In this document: one piece after another, positions 6,440-13,588 of the stretch
How positions within the stretch are numbered: the first letter of the stretch is position 1
Layout of the letters: every line of letters begins with the position of its first letter
Assembly: GCA_036511155.1 (NCBI GenBank)
Contig: DATCCR010000002.1
Span: forward strand, 1-18,759
DNA: 18,759 nucleotides
Source of the DNA: Bog-756 sp036511155
GTDB lineage: Bacteria > Actinomycetota > Acidimicrobiia > Acidimicrobiales > RAAP-2
Direction: 5' to 3'
Notes under the pieces: model-generated
The model's database searches: none
What the model saw: only the letters and a program-made list of their open reading frames with translations
Told to the model about the DNA's origin: nothing
Made by a program: the position numbers and the translations under genes

Positions 6440-7734
6440 TGCTCCGGCGCGGCCCCGCGTCCCCCCTGGCCCCACCGTCCGACGCCAGCGTGAGACTCAT
6501 CCGCACCCTGGCGATCACCGTCTTCCTCGAGTGGCTCGGGGCGACCTCGATCGTCCCCATGTTGCCGGTCTACATCCGACAACTCGGCGGCACGGACATG
6601 CTGGCCGGACTGGTGATGGCCTCGTTCTTCGTGGCCGGCGTCCTGTTCCAGTACCCGCTCGGGCGCCTCGCCGACCGGGTGGGCCGCAAGCCGGTGCTGG
6701 TCGGCGGCCTGGTCGTCTACTCGCTGGCCAGCTTCGCCTTCCTGCTGCCCATCGTGCCGGCCGTGGCCATCGTGCTGCGCGGCCTGCAGGGCCTCGGTGC
6801 CGGGGCGTCGGCCATCGCCGCCCTGGCCATGGTGTCGGGCGCCGTCGCCGTCGAGCGGCGCGGCCGGGCCTTCGCCTCGATCTACGGGGCCCAGATCTCC
6901 GGCATGGCCGTCGGCCCGCTCATCGGTGCCATCGTCGGCGCCCATCACATGTGGATCATGTTCCTCGGCTCGGGCATCGTGGCCCTCCTCGCCTCGATCC
7001 CGGCGATGCGCATCGTGGAGTCGCCGGAAGAGGTCGCTCTGCGTGATGCGCAGACCAATGACGACGGCACGCGCAGGCAACTGGCCCGTGTGCAGTGGAA
7101 CCGGTCCATGTCCGGGGCCATGATCGCCGGGGCCGCCCTCGGCCTCACCACCGGCGTCTACGACATCTGTTGGACGCTGCTGCTCGTGTCCCGCGGGGCC
7201 GCCGGCTGGCAGATCGGCATCTCCTGGACGCTGTTCAGCGTGCCGTTCGTGGTCGCCGCCCGCCCGAGCGGCTGGCTGGCCGACCATATGGACCGTCGCT
7301 TCCTGGTCCTCGGCGGGCTCGGCCTGGCCATGGCCTTCTGCGCCACCTACCCGTTCATCAGCACGGTCCCGATCCTGATCGTCCTCGGTGCGACCGAGGC
7401 ACTCGGGTTCGCGGCCGCCCTGCCGGCCCTCCAGTCTCTCCTGACCCAGGGGTCGGAGCCGTCCGAGGTCGGACGGATCCAGGGGATGTTCGGCACCACC
7501 CAGACCGCGTGCACCGCGGTGTCAGCCGCCGCGGCCGGCGCCGCCTTCGCCGTGGCCCGGTGGCTGCCGTTCGTGACGGCCGCCGCCCTCACGGCCATCG
7601 CCCTGATCACCACGGCGGTCATCTGGCGCACGGTGGCCGGTCACGTGCACCCGAAGCTGGAGCTGGTCGACGTCGACGGCGCCGGGGCCGTGGTGGCTCA
7701 GCCGGCGCTGGGGGTCAGCACCGAGGTGCAGTAG
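6439..7734 (+). CDS. Major facilitator superfamily transporter (drug-efflux type)
   Basis: 431 residues with about twelve hydrophobic segments. MFS motif A is clear between TM2 and TM3: GRLADRVGRKPVLVGG (about residues 75-90). A second, weaker copy, SGWLADHMDRRFLVLGG, begins the C-terminal half, as expected for the duplicated 6+6 fold. The N-terminus RTLAITVFLEWLGATSIVPMLPVYI is typical of proton-driven drug exporters. ATG at 6439 overlaps the tetR stop (TGATG); a GTG at 6436 is an alternative. Located in the cytoplasmic membrane; substrate unknown. Its last 37 bp overlap the convergent mscL gene. Confidence 0.93.
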   Translation: MLRRGPASPLAPPSDASVRLIRTLAITVFLEWLGATSIVPMLPVYIRQLGGTDMLAGLVMASFFVAGVLFQYPLGRLADRVGRKPVLVGGLVVYSLASFAFLLPIVPAVAIVLRGLQGLGAGASAIAALAMVSGAVAVERRGRAFASIYGAQISGMAVGPLIGAIVGAHHMWIMFLGSGIVALLASIPAMRIVESPEEVALRDAQTNDDGTRRQLARVQWNRSMSGAMIAGAALGLTTGVYDICWTLLLVSRGAAGWQIGISWTLFSVPFVVAARPSGWLADHMDRRFLVLGGLGLAMAFCATYPFISTVPILIVLGATEALGFAAALPALQSLLTQGSEPSEVGRIQGMFGTTQTACTAVSAAAAGAAFAVARWLPFVTAAALTAIALITTAVIWRTVAGHVHPKLELVDVDGAGAVVAQPALGVSTEVQ

Positions 7735-8111
7735 GCGCAGCGGGTGGCCTGGTCCGGCACCCTGGACAGGCAGTCGGGGCACTCCCGCACCGGCTCCTCG
7801 CTCGGCGTCCGGCCCATCCTCGTCATGAGCGCGTTGACCGGCTTGATGACCAGGAAGAAGATGACCGCGGCCACGATCACGAAGTTGAGCAACGCGGTGA
7901 GCACCGACCCGTAGCTGATCACCGAACCGTGGAGGGTGACGTGCAACGAGTCGAACTGGGTGCTGCCGCCGAAGATGGCCTTGATCAACGGCGTGATGAC
8001 GTCCTTCGTCATCGCCGCCACCACCGCGGTGAACGAAGCGCCGATGACCACGGCCACCGCCAGGTCGAGCAGGTTCCCCCGCAGCAGGAACTCCTTGAAC
8101 TCCTTGATCAT
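7698..8111 (-). CDS. mscL: Large-conductance mechanosensitive channel MscL with C-terminal zinc ribbon
   Basis: 137 residues. ATG at 8111 is preceded by GAGGAG with good spacing and gives the classic MscL N-terminus MIKEFKEFLLRGNLLDLAVA. TM1 (about 16-42) carries the pore-lining VVIGASFTAVVAAMTKDVITP pattern, and TM2 spans about 69-90 with FFLVIKPVNAL. The C-terminal tail carries ECPDCLSRVPDQATRCAYCT: Cys111, Cys114, Cys125 and Cys128 form a zinc ribbon in place of the usual charged helical bundle. MscL releases solutes on osmotic downshock. TAGATT at 8164-8169 (minus strand) could be a -10 element for a separate promoter. A ribbon tail is known in some MscL lineages. Confidence 0.95.
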   Translation of the reverse strand: MIKEFKEFLLRGNLLDLAVAVVIGASFTAVVAAMTKDVITPLIKAIFGGSTQFDSLHVTLHGSVISYGSVLTALLNFVIVAAVIFFLVIKPVNALMTRMGRTPSEEPVRECPDCLSRVPDQATRCAYCTSVLTPSAG

Positions 8112-8239
8112 GGTCGCTCTCCTCGAGTCGGTCAGGGGCGCCGTGGCGGCCCGAGTAGTGCCGAATCTAGGCTCGCGCTCCCCCGGTGACCAGCCCCGGT
8201 GTCTGCTGCGCCACCTCGGCACCGGCCCACCGCCCCCCG

Positions 8240-8259
8240 TCCGGACCCACGGGACCGGA
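8240..8259 (-). terminator. Weak hairpin after the minus-strand redox operon
   Basis: TCCGG (8240-8244) pairs with CCGGA (8255-8259), with two further inner G-C pairs. It lies 5 bp downstream of the stop of the last gene in the operon. No T-tract follows, so this is only a candidate. Confidence 0.3.
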
Positions 8260-8263
8260 TCCG

Positions 8264-8749
8264 TCACGCCAGGCCGGCGTGGACGGCCGCTTCCCAGCGG
8301 CCCGTCGAGGGGACCTGGCACACGGCGGCGGCGGCCTGCAGCAGCCAACCTATGACGGCCCGGTTGTCGGCGTCGGCCGGCACCTCGGCCACCAGGCCCC
8401 GCCGCGGGTGGTCCTGGGTGACCCGCCAGCCTTCCGGCACGGGCAGCCCGAGATCCCGGAGCCGCCAGGCCACCCGGGGGCCCGAGGCGTGCTGGAGGCC
8501 GACCGTCGTGGGCTTCGTCGCCTTGCCCTCCTGGTGCTTCCCCGGCATCCAGGTGATGACCGGCACCTTGTGGGTCGATCCCCCGAGGAAGGCGAACGGG
8601 CCCGGCTCCGGGGGCTCGTGCTCCTCCTCGATGACCGGTTCGATGTTGATCCACCCGGTCCCACCGGCCTGCACCCCGGCCATCCTGGCCAGTAGCTCGG
8701 CGTCGTCGTGGGCCACGAAGCCGAAGGAGGTGGGACGGGTCCGGCTCAT
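8264..8749 (-). CDS. Hypothetical protein, last gene of the redox operon
   Basis: 161 residues from ATG at 8749, which overlaps the upstream oxidoreductase stop as ATGA; this fixes the start, and the 17-codon upstream extension is rejected. The N-terminus SRTRPTSFGFVAHDDAELL is followed by an acidic, Pro-rich segment (IEPVIEEEHEPPEPGPFAFL), a central part with PVITWMPGKHQEG and a C-terminal region with DNRAVIGWLLQAAAAVC. No signal peptide or membrane segment is seen and I recognise no family. The tight coupling suggests a job linked to the luciferase-like oxidoreductase, but no function can be assigned. Confidence 0.75.
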   Translation of the reverse strand: MSRTRPTSFGFVAHDDAELLARMAGVQAGGTGWINIEPVIEEEHEPPEPGPFAFLGGSTHKVPVITWMPGKHQEGKATKPTTVGLQHASGPRVAWRLRDLGLPVPEGWRVTQDHPRRGLVAEVPADADNRAVIGWLLQAAAAVCQVPSTGRWEAAVHAGLA

Positions 8750-9633
8750 GTCTGGAGATCGCCCACCGCGGCGGCCAGTGCCTCGAACTCGGCCCGCCAC
8801 GAGTCCGGCGCGGCCAGCGGGCGCACCACGAACTTGGAGAACCCGACCTCGAGGAAGGCCTCCAGGAACCGCTTCAGCCCGTCCAGCCCGGCCGGCACCA
8901 CCGACCTCGGGTCGATGCCCCTGCGGGCCCGCCCGAGTGCGGCCACCAGCTTGTCGTCGAGCGGGCCGGGTGCGTAGGCGAGCGACACCCCGAAGTGCTC
9001 CGGGCTGATCTGGCGTCCGGCGTCGGCCGCTGCCTCGTCGATCACGTCACGTGCGGCGGCCACCTCGGCGGGGGTGCACGACGACGGGAGCCAGCCGTCG
9101 GCGTAGCGACCGCAGCGCACCAGCGCGGCCGGCACCATGCCTCCGGTCCAGAACTCGAGCGGCTCCTGGACCGGGAGTGGCGCCAGGGTCACGCCTTCGA
9201 ACTCGCCCAGTGTGCCGTGGTGGTCGACGGTCTCCCCCGCCCACAGGCGGCGCAGTAGGGGGAATGCCTCTTCCATCTGCGGGCCCTTGGCCCTGGGCGC
9301 GACGCCGACGGCCCCGGACTCGGGGGCCTGGGCCAGCCCGGGCACGAAGGTGACCAGGAGCCGGCCCGCCGACAGTCGGTCGAGGGTGGCCAGCTGCTTG
9401 GCCACCCGGACCACGTTGCGACCGGGCAGGAGCATGGTGGTGCCGAGCTTGAGCCGGGGGTTGTGGGCGGCGACGTAGGCCAGTGCGGCCAGGGGGTCGA
9501 GCGTCGGTGCCGTCAGCACCTCGGGCAGCCAGAGGGAGTCGAAGCCGAGGTCGTCGAGGTCGTCGACCAGCCCGCACAGCTCGGTCGGGTCGCCACTGAG
9601 GGCCCCCATGCCGACCCCGATGCGGACCTTCAC
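8746..9633 (-). CDS. LLM class (luciferase-like) F420- or flavin-dependent oxidoreductase
   Basis: 295 residues from GTG at 9633, whose GTGA overlaps the nitroreductase stop. The TIM-barrel luciferase-like pattern is clear: KVRIGVGMGALSGDP at the first strand, DDLGFDSLWLPEVL (about 31-44), then PRLKLGTTMLLPGRN and KQLATLDRLSAGRL (conserved helix before the cofactor site). The segment PVQEPLEFWTGG, then RYADGWLP, matches the F420-dependent actinobacterial subgroup. These enzymes transfer hydride between F420H2 or FMNH2 and organic substrates; substrate unknown. The upstream gene is a nitroreductase, the downstream one hypothetical; all are co-translated. Confidence 0.92.
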   Translation of the reverse strand: MKVRIGVGMGALSGDPTELCGLVDDLDDLGFDSLWLPEVLTAPTLDPLAALAYVAAHNPRLKLGTTMLLPGRNVVRVAKQLATLDRLSAGRLLVTFVPGLAQAPESGAVGVAPRAKGPQMEEAFPLLRRLWAGETVDHHGTLGEFEGVTLAPLPVQEPLEFWTGGMVPAALVRCGRYADGWLPSSCTPAEVAAARDVIDEAAADAGRQISPEHFGVSLAYAPGPLDDKLVAALGRARRGIDPRSVVPAGLDGLKRFLEAFLEVGFSKFVVRPLAAPDSWRAEFEALAAAVGDLQT

Positions 9634-10322
9634 CCGGCCTCCAGCGGCGGGCCGTCGAACCGGTCGAGCGTGGTGAACTCCTCGACCGGCCCGCGCCGCA
9701 GCTTCGTCGGCTGGCGCACCGCGTGGCCGAGGGCCAGTACACCGGCCACGGTGTGGGTGTCGGGTACGCCCAGCAGGTCCTTCACCGCGGCCTCGTCGCG
9801 GACCACCATCGTGGTCATCACGCCGGCCAGGCCCTCGTCGCGGGCAGCCAGCAGGATGCTCCAGGCGAACGGATAGATGGAGGCGCCGCCCACCAGGGTG
9901 TAGTGGTCGGCGTCGCGGTCGACGGTGGCCAACCTGCGGAAGTCGGCCAGCAGGACGAGCATGACCGGGACCTCGTCGAAGTGCTCGGCAAACCCGCCCG
10001 GGCCGGCGGCCGCGGCCGCGGCTATCTCGTCGGCCGACCCGACGGCCTGGCGCTCGAGCTCGCGGTCGGTGATGACGGCCCAGGGCGTGAGTCCGGCCGA
10101 CACCTGGGCCAGGTACTGGTACCAGCCCGGCAGATAGATGTCGCGCAGCGCCCGACGGACGACCGGGTCCTGAACCACGACCACCCGCCAAGCCTGCCGG
10201 TTGCCCCCGTTGGGAGCGAACCGGGCGGTCTCCAACAGGCGGTACACCTGGGCGTCGTCCACCGGCTCGTCGGTGAACTCGCGCACCGCACCGGTGGTGC
10301 GCAGGGCGTCGGTCAGCTCCAC
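9630..10322 (-). CDS. Nitroreductase family protein
   Basis: 230 residues from GTG at 10322. The FMN-binding N-terminus is clear: ALRTTGAVREFTDEPVDD, LLETARFAPNGGNRQAWRVV (about residues 30-49), and a C-terminal GGASIYPFAWSILLAARDEGLAGV segment before VPDTHTVAGVLALGH. Such proteins are flavin oxidoreductases acting on nitroaromatics, quinones or unsaturated substrates with NAD(P)H or F420H2; the substrate here is unknown. The start region is duplicated 29 bp upstream: an ATG at 10351 opens the same MELT start, but the spacing shifts it out of frame and it ends after 12 codons. The GTG at 10322 is therefore the working start. GTGA links it to the next gene. Confidence 0.9.
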   Translation of the reverse strand: MELTDALRTTGAVREFTDEPVDDAQVYRLLETARFAPNGGNRQAWRVVVVQDPVVRRALRDIYLPGWYQYLAQVSAGLTPWAVITDRELERQAVGSADEIAAAAAAGPGGFAEHFDEVPVMLVLLADFRRLATVDRDADHYTLVGGASIYPFAWSILLAARDEGLAGVMTTMVVRDEAAVKDLLGVPDTHTVAGVLALGHAVRQPTKLRRGPVEEFTTLDRFDGPPLEAG

Positions 10323-10365
10323 GATCCGTCGTCCCTTGCGGTCAGCTCCATGAACCGTCGTCCCT
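10311..10365 (-). repeat. 29-bp tandem duplication at the nitroreductase start
   Basis: The plus-strand segment 10311-10336 recurs at 10340-10365 with 24 of 26 positions identical (differences at the 12th and 15th base) and a 29-bp period. Each copy holds AGGGACGACGG, a start codon (GTG in the downstream copy, ATG in the upstream one) and GAGCTGACC. The upstream copy also supplies the TAG stop of the peroxiredoxin gene. Confidence 0.9.
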
Positions 10366-10846
10366 ACAGGACGTCGAGGACGGCGTCGGCGGCGCTGACC
10401 GTCAGGCCACCGCCAGGCTCGACGTGCAGGGCGGTGACCACGCCGTCCTCCAGCACCATGGCGTAGCGCTTGGACCGGGTGCCGAGGCCGAACCCGCTGC
10501 CGTCCATCTCCAGGCCGATGGCGGCGGTGAACTCGCCGTTCCCGTCGGCCAACATGACCACGGCGTCGCCGACGTTCTGCGAATCGCCCCACGCGGCCAT
10601 GACGAAGGGGTCGTTGACCGAGATGCAGGCCACCGTGTCCACACCCTTGGCGGCCAGCTCCTGGCGACGGATGACGAAGCTCGGCAGGTGGTAGTCGGAG
10701 CAGGTGGGGGTGAACGCACCGGGGACGCCGAACAGCACCACCTTGCCCGAGCCCAGCACGTCGTGGGACTGCACGTGGGTCGGGTTCCCGTCCTTGGTGG
10801 TCATGATCTGGATGTCCGGGATGGTGTCGCCGACGGCAATGCTCAT
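10364..10846 (-). CDS. Peroxiredoxin (Prx5/redoxin type)
   Basis: 160 residues. ATG at 10846 follows AGGAGAGCGAAC and gives the family N-terminus MSIAVGDTIPDIQIMT. The active site GVPGAFTPTCSDYHLPSF (40-57) has Thr46 and the peroxidatic Cys49; Arg124 in LGTRSKRYAM is the conserved catalytic arginine. Cys74 (VACISVND) is common in the family; no C-terminal resolving Cys is present, so it is probably a 1-Cys enzyme recycled by a thiol partner. It reduces H2O2 and organic peroxides in the cytoplasm. The 112-bp leader separates it from nhaA; TATGCT at 10919-10924 (minus strand) could be a -10 element. Confidence 0.94.
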   Translation of the reverse strand: MSIAVGDTIPDIQIMTTKDGNPTHVQSHDVLGSGKVVLFGVPGAFTPTCSDYHLPSFVIRRQELAAKGVDTVACISVNDPFVMAAWGDSQNVGDAVVMLADGNGEFTAAIGLEMDGSGFGLGTRSKRYAMVLEDGVVTALHVEPGGGLTVSAADAVLDVL

Positions 10847-10958
10847 GTTCGCTCTCCTGAGGTCGGGCCCGTGCGGTCGGGGACTCGTCGGGTGACACCG
10901 GCCGGCGACCCTGTCCGCAGCATACGGTCCACCGCCCGCCATCGGTCACCCGCCCCGG

Positions 10959-12203
10959 TCACCAGGGGATGGGCGGCTCCTCCGGTCCGCCACCGGCGTC
11001 GCCCCCGCCTGCGGGAGCCGGCGCCACGGACGGCCCGGCGCTGCCCGACCAGAGCAGGACGGTGGCCCCGACGGCGAACGCGGCGGCCGACCCGGCGAAC
11101 AGGCCGAGCTCGGCGGCGGCCACCAGATGGGGCCGGTGCACGAAGGCCAGCTCGGCGATGAGCAGTGGGACGGTGAAGCCGATGCCGGCGACGGCCGCGC
11201 CGCCGGCCAGATGCCGCCACCGCACCCCGTCGGGCAGGCGCCCGAGTCCGGCCCGGACGACGGCCAGGCAGGCCAGGGTGATGCCGCCGAGCTTGCCGGC
11301 CACCCGGGCCAGCCCCACCCCCCAGAACACCGCCGCCGCCCCCGGCCCGGCCAGCATGCCGGCATGGAAGGTGATGCCGGCGTTGGCCACGGCGAAGAGC
11401 GGCAGGACCACGAAGGCCGACCACGGGGCGACCCGCCGCTCGAGCCGCTCCGCCGGGTCGGGGCCGCCGGCAACCGACCGCCCGGGGACCAGGAGTCCGG
11501 CCACCACCCCGGCCAGAGCCGGTTCCACGCCGCCGGCAGCCAGCAGCACCCACAGCACCAGACCGCCGACCACGACCAGTGCCGTCGAGGTCCGGGTGAG
11601 ACGGCGCAGCACCACCAGCGCCACCACCACCGCCACCGCGGCAACCAGAGGCAGCGGCCGGCTGCGCGACGAGTAGAAGACGGCCAGCACCACCACTGAT
11701 GCGATGTCGTCGGCCACGGCCAAGGTCAGCAGGAACACCCGGAGACCCGACGGTACCCGCCGGCCGAGGAGGGCCAGGGCGCCGAGGGCGAAGGCGATGT
11801 CGGTGGCCATGGGGATGCCCCAGCCCGAGGAGCCCGGGCCACCGTGGGCGACCGCGGCGTAGACCAGCCCGGCGCCGGCCATGCCGCCCAGCGCACCGGC
11901 CACGGGGACGGCGGCGGTGCGCACGTCGGCCAGGTCGCCGTGGCGGCGCTCCCGACCGATCTCCAAGCCGACCACCAGGAAGAACACGGCCATCAGCCCG
12001 CCGTTGACCCAGTCGCGCCACGTGGTGAACCCGTCGAAGGCCCGCCCGCCGGCGTGGGCCGGGTGCAGCCACGTGGAGGCGTAGGTGTGGGCCCACGACC
12101 CGTTGGCCCACACCAGGGCCACGGCCACGGCGGCCACCAGGATCCAGGCGGCGGCGACGTCGGATTGGAGGATCCGCTGCAGACGGGTCCCGGTCGGGGG
12201 CAA
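10959..12203 (-). CDS. nhaA: Na+/H+ antiporter NhaA
   Basis: 414 residues with about twelve membrane helices. It carries VNGGLMAVFFLVVGLEIGRE (67-86), MATDIAFALGALALLGRRVP (Asp135, equal to E. coli Asp133), TLAVADDIASVVVL with the ion-binding pair Asp165/Asp166 (E. coli 163/164), and AGKLGGI with the lysine equal to E. coli Lys300. E. coli Asp65 (INDA) appears replaced by Gly in VNGG. It exchanges Na+ for protons across the cytoplasmic membrane for pH and salt balance. Start: TTG at 12203, 6 bp after the previous stop; no better start is visible and no strong ribosome site, so the exact start is uncertain. The C-terminus is a Gly/Pro-rich tail. Confidence 0.93.
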   Translation of the reverse strand: MPPTGTRLQRILQSDVAAAWILVAAVAVALVWANGSWAHTYASTWLHPAHAGGRAFDGFTTWRDWVNGGLMAVFFLVVGLEIGRERRHGDLADVRTAAVPVAGALGGMAGAGLVYAAVAHGGPGSSGWGIPMATDIAFALGALALLGRRVPSGLRVFLLTLAVADDIASVVVLAVFYSSRSRPLPLVAAVAVVVALVVLRRLTRTSTALVVVGGLVLWVLLAAGGVEPALAGVVAGLLVPGRSVAGGPDPAERLERRVAPWSAFVVLPLFAVANAGITFHAGMLAGPGAAAVFWGVGLARVAGKLGGITLACLAVVRAGLGRLPDGVRWRHLAGGAAVAGIGFTVPLLIAELAFVHRPHLVAAAELGLFAGSAAAFAVGATVLLWSGSAGPSVAPAPAGGGDAGGGPEEPPIPW

Positions 12204-12209
12204 CGGCGC

Positions 12210-13133
12210 CTACGCCCCGGAGACGGTGGCCAGCACCGTGGCGCCGAACCGGTCGATGGCGGCCAGTTGTGCGTCGAGGGTGTCCCCCGGCAGGGCCACG
12301 GCGACCCAGTCGACCCCGACGTCGGCCAGTTCCGTGATGGATGCCACCACCCGATCCTCGTCGACCGGACGGCCTCCCATCGACAGGCCCTCGGGGATGA
12401 AGCAGACGGTCAGCGGTTCGGTGCGGCCCACCGCCTCGGCGTGCGCCCGGGCGTACTCGAGGGCCACGGCCAGATCGGCCGCCGACTCGAGGGGGGCGGT
12501 GCGGGTGCGCCCGGCGAACTTGGCCGGGTTCGGGAAGGGGGACCAGCCGTCCGCCGACTCGACGGCCCGGCGGATGGCCCGGCGGCTGTTCCCGCCGATC
12601 CACAGCGGGGGCCGGGGCCGTTGGCGGGGCCGGGGCAGCATGGTGTTGCCGGCCGCCCGGAAGCCGTCTCCTGCGAACGTCACGCTCTCCCCCGTCCAGG
12701 CCGCCTCCATGGCGGCCAGGGCCTCGTCCATCCGGTCGTTGCGGTCGGCGAAGGACGCGCCGAGGGCCTCGAACTCCGGTTCGAGGTAGCCGGCGCCGAG
12801 CCCGACCACCACGCGCCCGCCGCTCAGTACGTCGAGGGTGGCGATTCCCTTGGCGGCCAGGAACGGGTTGCGGTAGGCCACGATGAACAGGTTGGTGTGG
12901 AGCAGGACGGTCGACGTGGCGGCCGCCGCGAACGACAGGGCCACCAGCGGGTCGAGGGCGTGGTGGCCGCCGTGGGCCAGCCAGTCGTCACCCGGGAACG
13001 GGTGCTCGGTGGTGTAGACGGCGCCGAAGCCAGCCGCCTCGGCGGCCGCCGCCAACTCGCCGATGGCACCGGAGGCGAGGAACTCCTCGCCGCAGTCGAT
13101 CCGATGGGTGGGCAGCCCGTAGGAGACGCGCAT
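12210..13133 (-). CDS. LLM class F420-dependent oxidoreductase
   Basis: 307 residues from ATG at 13133. Typical actinobacterial F420-type pattern: EAAGFGAVYTTEHPFPGDDW (about 33-52), LSFAAAATSTVLLHTNLFIV, KGIATLDVLSGGRVVVGLGA (94-113), GYLEPEFEALG, PPLWIGGNSRRAIRRAVE and ADGWSPFPNP. The start is the only plausible one and sits 4 bp after the thioesterase stop. It probably reduces or oxidises an organic or CoA-linked substrate; which one is unknown. It is distinct from the second LLM protein at 8746-9633. Flanked by thioesterase and nhaA in one operon. Confidence 0.93.
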   Translation of the reverse strand: MRVSYGLPTHRIDCGEEFLASGAIGELAAAAEAAGFGAVYTTEHPFPGDDWLAHGGHHALDPLVALSFAAAATSTVLLHTNLFIVAYRNPFLAAKGIATLDVLSGGRVVVGLGAGYLEPEFEALGASFADRNDRMDEALAAMEAAWTGESVTFAGDGFRAAGNTMLPRPRQRPRPPLWIGGNSRRAIRRAVESADGWSPFPNPAKFAGRTRTAPLESAADLAVALEYARAHAEAVGRTEPLTVCFIPEGLSMGGRPVDEDRVVASITELADVGVDWVAVALPGDTLDAQLAAIDRFGATVLATVSGA

Positions 13134-13137
13134 GCGC

Positions 13138-13578
13138 TCAGTCCCCCGGCCCGGTGAGGCCGCCCATGAAGGCCGGCATCCGCGACGGACGGCCCCGCCC
13201 GTCGACCGCCCCGTGCACGGTGACGGCCGTGGCCCGGGCCTCCTCCTCGACGGTCAGCAGGTACCCCACCTGGAACGTCGTCCGGGTCAGGTCCTCCACC
13301 ACCACATGGACGGCGACGAGGTCGTCGAACCGCAGGGGCCGGCGGTGCCGCACGTAGAGCTCGAGCACGGCGAAGTCGATCCCGTCGTCGCCGGACCGCA
13401 CCGATTCGTAGGGGAAGCCGGCGTCGCGCAGCAAGGCCGCCCGGGCCTCCTCGAGGTAGGCCGGGAAGGTGCCGTGGTGGATGATGCCCATGGCGTCCGT
13501 TTCCGCGAACCGGGTCCGCAGGTGGTGGACGTACCGGTAGGCCGACGGGTCGAGTGACGGCTGGAGGGAGAGGCGCAC
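13138..13578 (-). CDS. Acyl-CoA thioesterase (hot-dog fold, 4HBT type)
   Basis: 146 residues. The hot-dog signature RFAETDAMGIIHHGTFPAYLEEAR (residues about 22-45) contains the catalytic Asp of the 4-hydroxybenzoyl-CoA thioesterase/YbgC group. Further typical parts are RRPLRFDDLVAVHVVVEDLT and FQVGYLLTVEEEARATAVTVH. It hydrolyses acyl-CoA thioesters in the cytoplasm; chain specificity unknown. GTG at 13578 is chosen because it begins 10 bp after the upstream stop and fits family length; a longer frame to 13680 would overlap the upstream gene with non-family sequence. No strong ribosome site is seen. Confidence 0.9.
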   Translation of the reverse strand: MRLSLQPSLDPSAYRYVHHLRTRFAETDAMGIIHHGTFPAYLEEARAALLRDAGFPYESVRSGDDGIDFAVLELYVRHRRPLRFDDLVAVHVVVEDLTRTTFQVGYLLTVEEEARATAVTVHGAVDGRGRPSRMPAFMGGLTGPGD

Positions 13579-13588
13579 CGCGCCGAGG

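Noticed and set aside
10847..12603. A 586-codon minus-strand frame over nhaA and part of the LLM gene.
   Set aside because: It is a shifted frame of the real genes with Gly/Arg-rich sequence and no domain.
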